Assembly: GCA_024500155.1 (NCBI GenBank)
Contig: CM044867.1
Location: forward strand, 15,414,632 to 15,478,631
Direction: 5' to 3'
From: Chenopodium formosanum
Lineage: Eukaryota; Streptophyta; Magnoliopsida; Caryophyllales; Amaranthaceae
Length of the DNA: 64,000 bases
Made by a program: the position numbers and the translations under genes. Under the pieces are notes generated by a model, which worked only from the letters and a program-made list of their open reading frames with translations, did no database searches and was not told the origin of the DNA. Shown one piece after another: positions 20,884 through 31,264 of the stretch; within the stretch, counting starts at the first letter, position 1; every line of letters begins with the position of its first letter.

Positions 20884-21901
20884 GAAAAATTTGTCAAAAA
20901 TAAGCCAACCTTTGCACGGTTAGCTCAAAATAAGTCAACCTTTTAATTAACTTCAAATAAGCGAACTTTTATGGGATACATTCCCAAAATGACTCATAAC
21001 CTATTGATTAGGAAGGTAACCGACTATTTAAGTAAATCATGCCATGTGTTATTAAATTACTGGTTCCTTTTAAATTTTAAATTAAATTAAAAAAATATAA
21101 ACAAAAAATCAAGAAAAATCCCTGAGCTCCCCAACGCAGAACAGCCCCACCCCATCCCACGCCGACAACTATTCACCTACAAGCCGCCGCCGATCACCCC
21201 CACTCAGCGCCGATCATTAGATCACATTCTTTCTCACCGCTCCACCGCCGTCTCTGCTCCACTGCTCACTCAATTTTTACTTTACGAATTTCTGGGTAGT
21301 AGGTTTTTTTGGGTGGGGATTGGCTTTTTTTGGGGAAGAAGAAGTGTGTTTCGGTGGTTAGGGTTGGGTTTCGGGGTAGATTCGGTGATATTCTGTTGGT
21401 TAGGGTAGGGATTCGAGGGGTATGCTGGGATGGTGGTTTTGAGGTGTGTTTCTTTGTGGGTTTGCGGGTGTGGGTTAATTTCGGTCGATGAAGGGCGGCG
21501 TTTAGGGAGGGGGTAAAGGAAAGGGTCACGTAGGGAAGAAAGGAGGTCGGCCGGCGTTCAAGCAGGGGAAAGAGAGAGAGGTATGCGGTGGGTGAGGATG
21601 GGAGGGCTGGCGGTGGAAAGGGGTGGGGAAGGCGGCGTACGTAGTGGTCGGTGCAGGAGGTGGTTAGTAGTGGAGGACTGGAGGTGGCCTGAGTATTTTT
21701 TTTAATTTTTTTAATAATAAATTAAAATAAAAAAATTTAATTAAAAAAAACTTAAGAAAATGACTTGTATAATAGGTTGTAGGTCATTTGACCTATTTAA
21801 AATAAATACCTCTTAAACGTTAACTCATTTTGAGTTAATCGAAAGTTTGACTTATTTTGAGCTAATCACGCAAAGGTTGACTTATTTTTGACAAATTTTC
21901 C
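20884..21901. mobile_element. Mutator-like foldback/MITE, 1018 bp, 9-bp TSD
   Basis: Long terminal inverted repeats begin GAAAAATTTGTCAAAAATAA on the left and, read on the other strand, GGAAAATTTGTCAAAAATAA on the right. Similarity continues for roughly 60-80 bp (AAAATAAGTCAACC words). The 9-bp duplication TTTTCTTTT flanks it (20875-20883 and 21902-21910), and the D LTR shows the empty site. A 9-bp TSD with long inverted repeats is typical of Mutator-like elements. The interior (about 21120-21690) is GC-rich, unlike the arms, and could be captured host DNA, but I see no recognisable protein. Confidence 0.75.
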
Positions 21902-22755
21902 TTTTCTTTTTAATAAAGTTTCTTGTATATTTCTTAGTTTAGTATGTTTTATTTAATTTCTTTATTTAATTGGTTTCTAGTTTATTTTCGTATTTTATGT
22001 GCTTTTGTTTTATTTTATTTGGTTCCTTTCCTTAGTTACTTTCATAGTTTTATTTAGTTTTAAGTTTATTTTATTTACTTGTATAGTTTTATGTCTTTAT
22101 TAGTTTTAGTTTTATTTCTCTCATTTCTATTTTTACTTTTATTTATTTTTATTAGTTTAGTGTTACTTCTCTTTTTCTATTTTATTTTATTTATTTCCTT
22201 TTTATTTATTTTTATTTTATTTGTCTCGGTTTCACACTTTAATCCTCGGGTTTGTTTGTGTGTAGGCTCGAGTTCAAGTTCTAAGTAAAGGCTTTTCAAT
22301 TGCTGCCCTGCTACTTGCTGCTGCCCCTTATCCTTCACCCCACCATCTCCTATCCTCCACCACACCAACTGAACACCAATTCCCTTGCTCCATCTCCCCT
22401 GTTCTAAACACCTAGCAGCCTCAACAACAACAACAATCACATCACCACTCAGCAGCACCACCAAAACCGCCACTAACAACCCACAATCAACCACCAATTA
22501 CCACCAGCCACGAAAACCCACAGCACCACTGCTCTCACCAACACGCAACCCCACAACCACCAACAACAGCAACAGCAACGAACACAACACCAACAATAAA
22601 CACCTCACGCAACCACCAGCTCTACATATTTACAGCAGCTCCAACATCTCCGCGCCACAATTTCCGGACTAGAACCACCGTCAGCCACCTCCAATCAGAG
22701 CAACCCGCATCTGCAATTCAACCCTCAATTTCGACTCAATTCGCAATAGCCTTTA

Positions 22756-22860
22756 GAGCGGACGCTCACTCAACCGAAGTGGCCGCTCCATTTCACTCAT
22801 TTTCACCAATTTAAGGCAGAAGCTCAGAGCGGACGCTCCAATGGGTATGAGCGACCGCTC
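22756..22860. repeat. GAGCG-NN-CGCTC palindromes of the truncated LTR
   Basis: Units start at 22756 (GA centre), 22777 (left arm altered), 22827 (GA) and 22849 (AC): two pairs with 21- and 22-bp spacing. Confidence 0.75.
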
Positions 22861-23860
22861 CATCTTTATCGAGCTTAATTGTACGGATTAATGAGCTTCA
22901 ACGGTCATGATTGCTTCGACTAATCCAAGGGCCACGGTTGAAGGTGATCGATGGTGATGATTTGAAGGTTCATGCTTGAATGGTGAGGGTGAGAATTCAG
23001 AACATACATAGCCATATCATCCTTCCCTTTAAGAACCCTCTATCATGAAATCTTGTTTCAACACTATGTATGTCATCATCTTTCAAGACAACATTCATTA
23101 GAAAAAACATTGTATACTTGCTTAACTTCCTGACCTGAGCAATATTCATTGTTTCATGCATCGCATAATGTGCTGAGTTACATTTATATATCTGTGATTT
23201 TTAACCATACAAAGCATATCGTGCTTAGCTCCTTGACTTAAGCAATGTTCATTATGCAATAATCACTTCGTCCAAATACGTGCTTAGCTTCTAGACCTAA
23301 GTGACGTTCAAGATCGTTTCTTATACCATATATGATGCTTAGCTCCATAACCTAAGTTCATTCATCTATCGTGTCACATGATGTAATTATTCGTAGCCTT
23401 CTGGACTAAGAACATGTATCATGCATACATTATCTTCCAGACGAGCAGTTCAATCAAACAAGAAGAAAATCCATGCGATTCATTTCTCTTTGCTCAACGA
23501 AGAAGTTTTAAACTTCTTTTCCTTTTTCGTATTTTTCTTTTAGGGAAGTTCAAAAACTTTTTCAAAATTTTCTCATCGAAGGAAGTTCGAAAATAAATCT
23601 TTTTCATGTCTTTCTTTTTCGGGAGAAAGTCGGTACCCTCCACTCATGACAAAAATGACGGAAAATTTTTTCTTTTGCATCTTTGTGTGCTTGTGTCTGC
23701 ACACAAAATCAAATCATACATATACACACACACACATTCACAAGTCATACACATGTCATGTCAAGTCGTGTCAAGTCAAACTTGGTCAAGTCGGTTGGTC
23801 AAGTCAATCATAGTATATACGAGTCCCTTGGTAAATTTTATTTTGCAGGTCTCAACTACA

Positions 23861-24052
23861 GCCCACGTCCGGGGACAAGCGGACCATCCATAGCCCACGT
23901 CCGGGGACAAGCCGACCATCTACAACCCACGTCCGGCGACAAGCGGATCATCTACAGCCCACGTTCGGGGACAATCGAACCTTCTACAGCCCACGTTCGA
24001 GGACAAGCGAACCAACTACAGCCCACGTTCGGGGACAATCGAACCACCATCA
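23861..24052. repeat. 32-bp tandem repeat of element F, 6 units
   Basis: Units start every 32 bp from 23861. Each carries a 5-bp stem around an 8-nt spacer of the GGGACAAG type. Three units use GTCCG on the left arm and three use GTTCG. All three GTTCG units have the matching CGAAC right arm; among the GTCCG units one has a perfect CGGAC and two carry single changes. Confidence 0.9.
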
Positions 24053-24109
24053 TTCACGGCGCAAGGTTCTCGATACACAGAGACTTGCAATTTCATCATT
24101 AGACAAGTT

Positions 24110-24275
24110 TTTCCTCGGGCATGGAAAATTGTCATCTATCGACTTTCCTCAGGCATGGAAAGTTTCTCAACCAGTGGGTTTCTTCAAGCATAGAAAACTG
24201 CCAACATCGTCTGTCGACTTTCCTCAAGCATGGAAAGTATCATCCGGTGGATTCCTTCAAGCATAGGAAGCTACC
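24110..24275. repeat. TCAAGCAT stem-loop array of element F, 5 units
   Basis: Five short inverted repeats have the loop TC(A/G)(A/G)GCAT and different stems: TTTTCC/GGAAAA, CTTTCC/GGAAAG (twice), TTTCT/AGAAA and TTCCT/AGGAA. Confidence 0.85.
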
Positions 24276-24487
24276 AAATTCATTTGTCACCGATACACTA
24301 GTGTCAGATATGCATTATATCCCTTTACTCTTTCATCTGTGGAACTAACATTTTTCTGCAGGTATCGGCGTATACAGAGTGATTTAGGATCGCAGAACGT
24401 CTTAAATCATTCTCTGTCCCAATTGACTACTTTGACTATCGTTTTCGAAACTGACGTTTCTACAAACTCAGTAAAAGTGGGGGCTTC

Positions 24488-26445
24488 TGTAGACACCTAA
24501 AAATGTCTCCCAAAAACCAAACCCGATGATGAACAACCTTTCACCGCCATTATTGGTCGGGTTGAGTATTTAATCTTTGGAGTGCTTAAATCCATGTTCC
24601 ATTCATTACATTTTATAATCCAATACAATTCATAGCCCATTTTCCCAAACCATAACTTATGTTCCTCTTTTTCGTGCTTTTAAACCCAAAATAATTCATT
24701 TCGTGTCCTTTAAAATCATTCATTTCGTGCTCTTTTTATAAAAACGTTTATATCAGTTTATTTTAGTCCATAATCTGGGTACAATTGTTAAATATTTGGA
24801 AAGGGCTTTAAAAGATCTTTCCAATGATATATTATAAGCCCAAATCCGAGTTATAACGAATAAATTATGGCCAAAATACCAAACTGGATCTAAACCGAAC
24901 CTAAACCCACCTTACCTACGACCCAATGATCATGTGGAGGGTCCAAAGGGTTTAATCCCACTCCTAATCTAATTAGGATTAATTGGAAGCTTCTATAAGC
25001 TTCTAAAAGATCTTAATTATCCTTTTTGAAAAGATAAGATTAAAGAGTTTGAAATAGAATAAAACTCCACTAGTAATTCTATTCGAATTGAAAGACGTTC
25101 AAAGATTGACAGATATTATTTCCGTTCCTCACTGTTTTTATTAGAATATTAGATGGTTGATAGCTATTGAAATTATCTTTCTAATGATATATTATAATAT
25201 TAATTCCGAGCTATAACGAAAAAGATATAAAAGAAATACGAAACTCTATCCAAAACTGACACTGTCCTACTATTTCGGCTATATCTTTTATTCTACCATA
25301 TATTTTAATCTGATTCTAATTGAGTTAGAAATTAGACTTGAAGAGCTTTCCAACGATATCTTATTCATCTTATTCCGATTTCTGGATCAAACGATATGAT
25401 AAAAACAAAAACCGCAAAAACTGCTGTCTATCGCAAGAGTTTTATCCGATTCGAATTCTTATCTTTTCTTGATTCGACCCCTCTTTTTTCCTTATTAATA
25501 GATGTCATATCTCCCCTTTTTCAATCATCAACAAGCTTGATCACCAAATCATTCTCTCTTTCTCTCTTCTACACCAAAAATCATTCTCTCTCCCTACACC
25601 AAAAATCATTCTCTTGCTCTAGCCTAAATTCTAGCCACCCTATTCTCTCATTTTATATCCCTTAAGCATTCTAAGGAGTCCATACAATACACAAAGTTCT
25701 ATACTTAAACCAAGGCGTGAAAGGTAGAATTAACTGAGGGTTTGGACCAAATCAACTCTACTTTTTATTTAATTTAATTTCAATTTGATTAATATTTTTA
25801 TTGAAGTTATTAACTGTTTATTCATGATGTAGCAATTCAAGGAAAGGCGGAAAGTGAGTAATTAATCACTTAATTACTCTCATTATTATTTTCTTATTGC
25901 TAATATCATGATGAGGATTTTTATTTGATTTGGACTAACGCTATTATTGTTGAATTGCTTCCAATATTAATGTTTGTTCTATTGTTATTATGATCACCAT
26001 ATTGCATGTTTAAAGAGAATATGTAATTGAAAATAACGCCTAATAAGATAATTTGGACAACCGGTTTAGGTTCCTTTTTAATCTTTTTATTTAATCAAGT
26101 GATCACGATGTTTTAGAATTATATGTTGCATTAATATTCAACCAATTTAGCTTAATAATCATTTGGAGCAAATTGAATATTTTGTTTGCATGCCTTTGAG
26201 ATCACCGGGTTTACTTTTCATAATAAGAATCGAGTAGAGGCCAATACGGGCGAATGTGACCCCATGACTCACTTCGTACCATCATCCCCGATCCTCCATT
26301 CGTGGTTCCGAACCATATGGAGTTAGTAATCTCATGGATTATGAATGGGGTATAACCTTCACGGGTCAATCGTTGTTGCCTTTCATTGTCCCTTAATCGT
26401 GGTTGCCTTTTATGATCCGTAGGCGCGCTTCAAACGACGCCTACA
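24488..26445 (+). mobile_element. 3' LTR of element F, 1958 bp
   Basis: It starts TGTAGACACC after the polypurine tract and ends GCCTACA, like the H LTRs, but with many differences from them. The TATA region is altered (TTATTAATAG near 25495 in place of TATAAATAG), so F is older than H and its promoter is probably damaged. Element E's gag sequence follows directly. Confidence 0.85.
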
Positions 26446-28520
26446 GAACTCAAACGGGTAACCCGGAAGACTTGCAACCGGTTATTCAGCCGGTAGGATT
26501 TGAAATCCCCCAGCCTCCACCTCAGCCTCAGCTAGAGGTATTCAATGAGGAGGAGGATGAAGAAGAAGACAATGATGTTGAGACCTACATCTCTAGGGAT
26601 GGTTCTCTCATCTCTAAATCCATCCGTTCCAGAGATCAGCTGGAACGAAATTTGGATTAGGCGGGCCCTAGCAGCCAGCCTAGTGGGAGGTCAGACGGGG
26701 AAACCCGAAAGACCAGAGGAGAAGCTCCAGTCACCCGGAACGAGCTCATGAAAATCATGAACTCCTTCAAGGGTGAGATCAAGGAAATGATCAACAACAA
26801 GGCAGGCTCTTCCAAGACTCAGCCGCCTAAAAAGACTCCCAATGATGGGAAGAAGAAGAAGCCGGTCAAGGACAGGCAGCCAACTCCTCACCCGAAGCAG
26901 AAGACAGCCGCAAAACATGACTGGTCTAAGATTCTGATGCCCCGGCGACCCCAGCCGGAGGCCAAAAAAGCCTCTACCTTCGATGCTAGAGAAGTCATCA
27001 ATCGAAGGAGGCAGCAGCAGTCTGAGTCAGCTTCTACCTCAAGCTTTCCAGACAGCTTCAAGCAAGCTTCTGCAAGGAACTCTATATCCTTGCATGAGAG
27101 TCGGACAGGCGGTAAATCCGTCAACACCGAACCACAGCTGATGATAGGGTATATGCCATACGCACCCCAGGCGCAGTATGGGCAATATAGCCTCAAGTTC
27201 ATGCAGTCACCCTCATTCGGAGGTTAGGCGGCATATACTAATGCCCAGCCACTGGACTGGCAGCTCCGGCTGATGAGGCTAGGCGAACAGCCGTCTGCCT
27301 TTGCAGCCAATATAACCGAGGCGGCTCAGCCGGCCAAGGTTAAAAAGAGTTTGGTTGGTGCTTATGATGGCACCACCAAGCCGGATGATCACCTGATGGC
27401 ATACACCAACCTAATGTGTTTACAAGGTTGGGATGATGCCACCTGGTGCCGTTGCTTTTCGGCTACATTGAAGGGCATTGCCCAGCAATGGTTTGGCAAC
27501 TTGCCTGCCGGATCTATTGACTGCTTCAAGAAGCTAGCCATCTTGTTTGCCACCAACTTCTCAATGAACATCCCTACTAAGAAAACAAGCTTAGATTTGA
27601 GCACCATTAAGCAGGGTGAGAGAGAAGGGCTACGCTCATATGTCCAGCGGTTCAACCTGGTCAGAATTCAGATCCAGGGGCTGTCTGACGAGGTAGCATT
27701 TACAGACTTTTTCAAGGGTCTGAGAGATGGGTCGACTTTTAAGTTCGACCTTGTCAAAAAGGGGGCATTTACGCTACAGGCGGCCCAGAGGGAGGCGGAA
27801 AGCTATGTAAAAGCAACCGACCTCTGTACGCCTGGTAGCCAGTCAGACTCCAAGAAGTCTGACAAAGAAAAAGAGAGCCGGTCTGCTCAGCCGGCAAAGA
27901 AAAAAGAAGAGAGCAAGAAAAGAAAAGAAGTTTGGGCGGTCAGTGATTCTGAGCAGCCGTCCCAGAAGAAGAAGAAAGAGTTTAAATCGTACGTTCCCCG
28001 GTACGAGTTTAACAAGGATTGTAACTCCATCCTCATGGAGGTAAAGGACCGGCTGTCCATTGAGAAGCCGAATCCAATGAAGAGTTCCGTCCAATCCCGG
28101 AACAAGAACAAATATTGCCAATTCCATGAGGAGGTTGGCCATGACACCAACGGCTACTTCAGTTTAAATCGGACGTTGGAGCGTCTGGCTAACAAAGGAC
28201 ATCTGAATTCCTATATTTCTAAGTCCCCAGCCGGGGCAAAGAAGAAGAACAAGGGTCAGTCCTCTAAGGCTGCCCCCCAGCCTGCCAGTAGTTCGGAAAC
28301 CGACAGGGATCCGGTCTACACCATAGCATGCGGATTCTCTTGTGGTGGCCCTACCATCTGGGGCACCAAAAGCCATCTTCGAAAGATGGATAAGGATGAT
28401 GAGGAGCAGGCGTCTTCCAGCTCCACTTTACCGGATGTCCTCATTACTGAGAAGGACAGGGGCAGCGTCCGCCGCCCGCATGACGACCCGGTTTTTATTG
28501 AATGCAAGGTCGCCAACTAG
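26446..28520 (+). pseudogene. gag: Gag of Tat-lineage element E, three in-frame stops
   Basis: One frame runs from the F LTR junction to the protease, broken by TAG codons at 26658, 27225 and 28518. The first part is acidic and proline-rich. A basic, Lys-rich stretch follows (about 26750-26990). The capsid-like Gag domain lies at about 27300-27830, with WFGNLPAGSI, an FATNF segment, and a Q-R-F-N-x-V motif. Downstream is a Lys/Glu-rich linker and a knuckle-like CQFHEEVGH whose expected last Cys reads Tyr. The product would form virus-like particles. The start codon and 5' LTR are missing because F and the deletion at 23000 replaced them. Neighbouring pol parts are displaced by the C and H insertions. 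Confidence 0.85.
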
Positions 28521-29020
28521 TTAGTTAGGCGCGTCCTTATTGACACCGGCAGCTCGTCAGACATCATCAGCCTCCAGTGCTTGCAGAAGCTGAAATATAA
28601 CTCCAGCAGCATGCATCCGGTCACCCACCCCTTGGTTGGTTTTGGGGGTGGGATGGTCTATCCAGCCGGAAGAATTGATTCACCCATCCGGCTGGGTGAG
28701 AAGGGCCAGGGACGACATATTGTCGTCAGATTCTTGGTCATTGAGGAGTTGACTGCCTACAACATCATTCTTGGGAGGCCAACCCTCAACGAAGCCAAGG
28801 CGTTAATCATCCCGTCTCTCATGCTCATCAAGTATGAGAGGGATGATGGTTCTGTTGGTTCCCTGAATGGGGATCAAAAGACGACCCGGGAGTGCTACCT
28901 CTCAGCCGTCAAGGATACTGAGGCCGCATACGGCCAAGGGAAGGAACCAATAGACCTTGACAACGTCAAGGACGCTCCTTCACCTCCACCAGCAGCCAGA
29001 AAAAAGAGAAAAGGACATCT
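28521..29020 (+). pseudogene. Protease of element E
   Basis: Directly in frame with Gag after its third stop, the sequence reads RRVLIDTGSSSDII, a normal aspartic-protease active site (D-T-G), and later IILGRPTLNEAKA, the second conserved motif. The protein would cut the Gag-Pol polyprotein. The frame is lost near 28995-29013 in an A-rich run: the coding sequence downstream continues in another frame (from 29021), consistent with a single-base indel. A TAG at 29051 breaks the new frame soon after. Confidence 0.85.
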
Positions 29021-29499
29021 GAAGTGGTGGTGGTGAAGAAAGAAATGAAATAGCAATCACTGACCGGTGAACGGTCAGAGGAGCTCCGTCCCCAACCAGC
29101 TGGTGAAAGTATTGATCTTGTTCTGAACGACAGCCGTCCAGAGCGAACTGTTAAGGTTGGGACGGTTCCTAATGCAGTTCTGGGTGCCGACTTGCACCTC
29201 CTGTTGAAAGAATTCAAAGATGTGTTTGCCTTTGAAGTGGAAGAGATGCCAGGCATCAGCCCGGATCTCGCTGTCCACAAACTCGCCGTGGATCCAAAAA
29301 TGAAGCCCATCCGGCAAAAGAAGAGAAACCACGGTGACGAAAGAAGTCAGGCGGCAGCTGCCAAAGTAAAAAAGCTGCTGGATGCCAGGTTCATTCGGCC
29401 TTGTAATTTCCTCGACTGGGTGGCAAACGTTGTGCTTGTAAAGAAGTCGAATGGTACCTGGCGGATGTGTGTAGATTACACAGATCTCAACAAGGAATT
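29021..29499 (+). pseudogene. Reverse transcriptase N-terminus of element E
   Basis: The frame carries KEFKDVFAFEVEEMPGI and then the RT entry motif WVANVVLVKKSNGTWRMC with VDYTDLNK. It stops where element C begins at 29500. The rest of the same domain resumes at 49731 with ACPKESYPLP. No stop is seen here except the TAG at 29051 upstream of the RT domain proper. Confidence 0.9.
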
Positions 29500-29966
29500 T
29501 GATGAGTGACATTTTTGGCACTCATTTGGTTTCTTTTTGGATGATTTTTATTTCATTTTATCTCTCTCTTCTTTAGTTTTCCTTGGTTTTATTCTTGTTT
29601 TTCTCATTTTATGCTTTTTGTAGTTTATTTCTCTTTTTCATGTCTTTTTCTATTTTATTTGTTATTTTTCTCTTTTACTTGTTTTTTATCTTTTGCTTGT
29701 AGGTGGTAATCGATTGTCCAAGAATTCCCGAGCCTCCTCTCTATTATTTTTCATTGATTTTATGCTTAGAGAAGGTGCAAGAAGTTTCAAGTCAAAGGTG
29801 GATCCAAGGGGCAAGCTTCAAGGCTTTGTTTGTGCCTTATTCATGGCTTTCATTCTTCAAGAAGTTCAAGAAAGTTTCTGCCTACCTTGTCCTCCATCAT
29901 CATCATCATAGGTGCGTGCATCACTTGAGCTAGGACAAAGAGAAGAAGGGGAGGAAACCTAGGAAC

Positions 29967-30020
29967 GTGCGGGCGCACACAGGGAGTGTGCGACCGCACA
30001 GTTGTCGTGTGCGGCCGCAC
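29967..30020. repeat. GTGCG-NN-CGCAC palindromes, 21-bp period (C 5' LTR)
   Basis: Units at 29967, 29988 and 30009 with central dinucleotides GG, AC and GC, exactly 21 bp apart. The TATA box lies 100 bp downstream. Confidence 0.85.
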
Positions 30021-30119
30021 ACCAGGCCTGGGTGTGTCCCGTGCGTGCCTTTCTCCCTCCTCCGAGCGCCCGCACTTACGAGGGTCTATTTTTGGGCGTC
30101 TTTACCGACCTCCTCCTTG

Positions 30120-30127
30120 TATATATA
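30120..30127 (+). promoter_or_regulatory. TATA box of the C 5' LTR
   Basis: TATATATAG in the expected position between the palindromes and the leader. It is absent from the 3' LTR because of a deletion. Confidence 0.55.
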
Positions 30128-31127
30128 GTTATTTCTACCTATTTTTAAAAAGGAGTTTTTAGATTGAATTAGATAGTTAGTTTTTGGAGAATTTTAGAGA
30201 GAGAAACTCAAGAACTAGAGAGAGAAACTCATGATTTTTGGTGTTTGTTCAAGAATTCATCATTGTATTTGATCTTTTAATCAAAGTTTTGTAAGGATCT
30301 TCTTCTCAATCTCAATTCAATTTTGATTTTAGTTGATTTCATTAGTTTTTCATATTGTTGATGATTGATTTGGTTATTGATTGAATTTTGATTGATTTCG
30401 ATTGATTGTTGGTTTAATCTTTGAATTCAAGCATGTTGATGATTTATTTGATGAATGTTGTAGTTTTGATCTCCATTTCTATGGCTAGTGAGTAGTTCTC
30501 TAGCTAGGGAGATGGTGAAGCATGCATGAATGATGGAATACTGTAATTTGGGGATAATTGATGGAGTTGATGATATGATTAAATTGGTTGATTTTTCATG
30601 TGCATGTGTGTGATTAATTAAGGTTTGGCCATCTTTGATTAAAACACTAGATTGCATTATAAGTATGCTATGACACGGACAATTGATTAGTATACTTGCA
30701 ATTTCACGATTGAGGTGCTTTGTTATGTTCCCTAGTTAGTGTTTAGCATAGTTGACGCTAGTTAGACCTCTAGGTGAACCACCTTAGCATGCTCTTTTGG
30801 ATACATGATAAGTTTCCCTCATATCGATTGACTTAGTCGGTTTGACCTCCCAAATTACCAATTCCATTGTGAATGTATGTGGATCCATTGCCTTAGTGTT
30901 TTAGATCGATTAAATACAAGTTTGCATACCTAGTTTAGACCTAGTCCTACTTCAAACCCTTTTTGTTTCCGAAATAGCTTAATCTAGACTTCGTGCACTT
31001 AACATCATTCCCTTGGGATTCGACCTTGACTTTCCGCTAGACTATTAGGGGTTGGTTAAGCATATAAATATTGTTTGATAGGGCAAGGTGGTAGCCCAAC
31101 GACCTACCATTCCTAGCCACGTCAAAA

Positions 31128-31145
31128 TGGCGTTGTTGCCGGGGA
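31128..31145 (+). promoter_or_regulatory. Primer-binding site of element C, tRNA-Asp type with C-to-T changes
   Basis: TGGCGTTGTTGCCGGGGA, 3 nt after the LTR. Compared with element D's TGGCGCCGTTGCCGGGGA it carries CC changed to TT. Confidence 0.85.
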
Positions 31146-31264
31146 CTGGTGCTTGAGTGTATGAAGTTTTTGAGTCTATTTCATTTTTGATAAAATACAA
31201 AAAGATTTTGTTTCTCTAGGCTACATTTATAGCCGTGCTACTAACATTTTTGTGTGAGTTTTGC

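Larger units (their letters stand above)
20788..23000 (+). mobile_element. Truncated D-family (Athila-like) LTR carrying a foldback insertion
   Basis: The sequence starts TGATAAGTGATATTTATG directly against G's protease coding sequence and follows the D LTR through its T-rich U3. It continues through the CCAC/AACA-rich stretch and the GAGCG palindromes to about 23000. There it stops short of the TATA region and the LTR end. The next base belongs to element F. Removing the 1018-bp insertion and one TSD leaves about 1.2 kb, roughly the first half of the 2.26-kb family LTR. The reading frames inside have no protein-like content. Confidence 0.85.
23001..24487 (+). mobile_element. 3' internal part of non-coding element F
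   Basis: The segment is homologous to 55566-57416 of element H, starting at the words ACATACATAGCC. It has the same order of parts: CTTAG stem-loops (23110-23410), the block with GGGAGAAAGTCGGTACC, a 32-bp tandem repeat (6 units here), the TCAAGCAT stem-loops, and a polypurine tract AAAGTGGGGGCTTC ending at 24487. It has no coding capacity. Its 5' half is missing, replaced by the Athila-type LTR at the 23000/23001 joint. Confidence 0.85.
29500..31124 (+). mobile_element. 5' LTR of element C (Athila-like), 1625 bp
   Basis: It starts TGATGAGTGACATTTTTGGC and ends CCACGTCA, directly before a tRNA-Asp-type primer site. Its partner is at 48614-49730. The bases just left of it, GAATT, resemble the end of the family's polypurine tract (GGGGGAAT) more than the expected target. 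Contents in order: T-rich U3, three GTGCG palindromes (29967-30020), a TATATATAG box (30120), then about 1 kb of R-U5. Confidence 0.9.

Noticed and set aside
21266..21529. An 87-codon antisense ORF in the foldback element as a captured gene
   Set aside because: Thr/Pro/Lys-rich without recognisable motifs; kept only as a possible capture, not called a gene.
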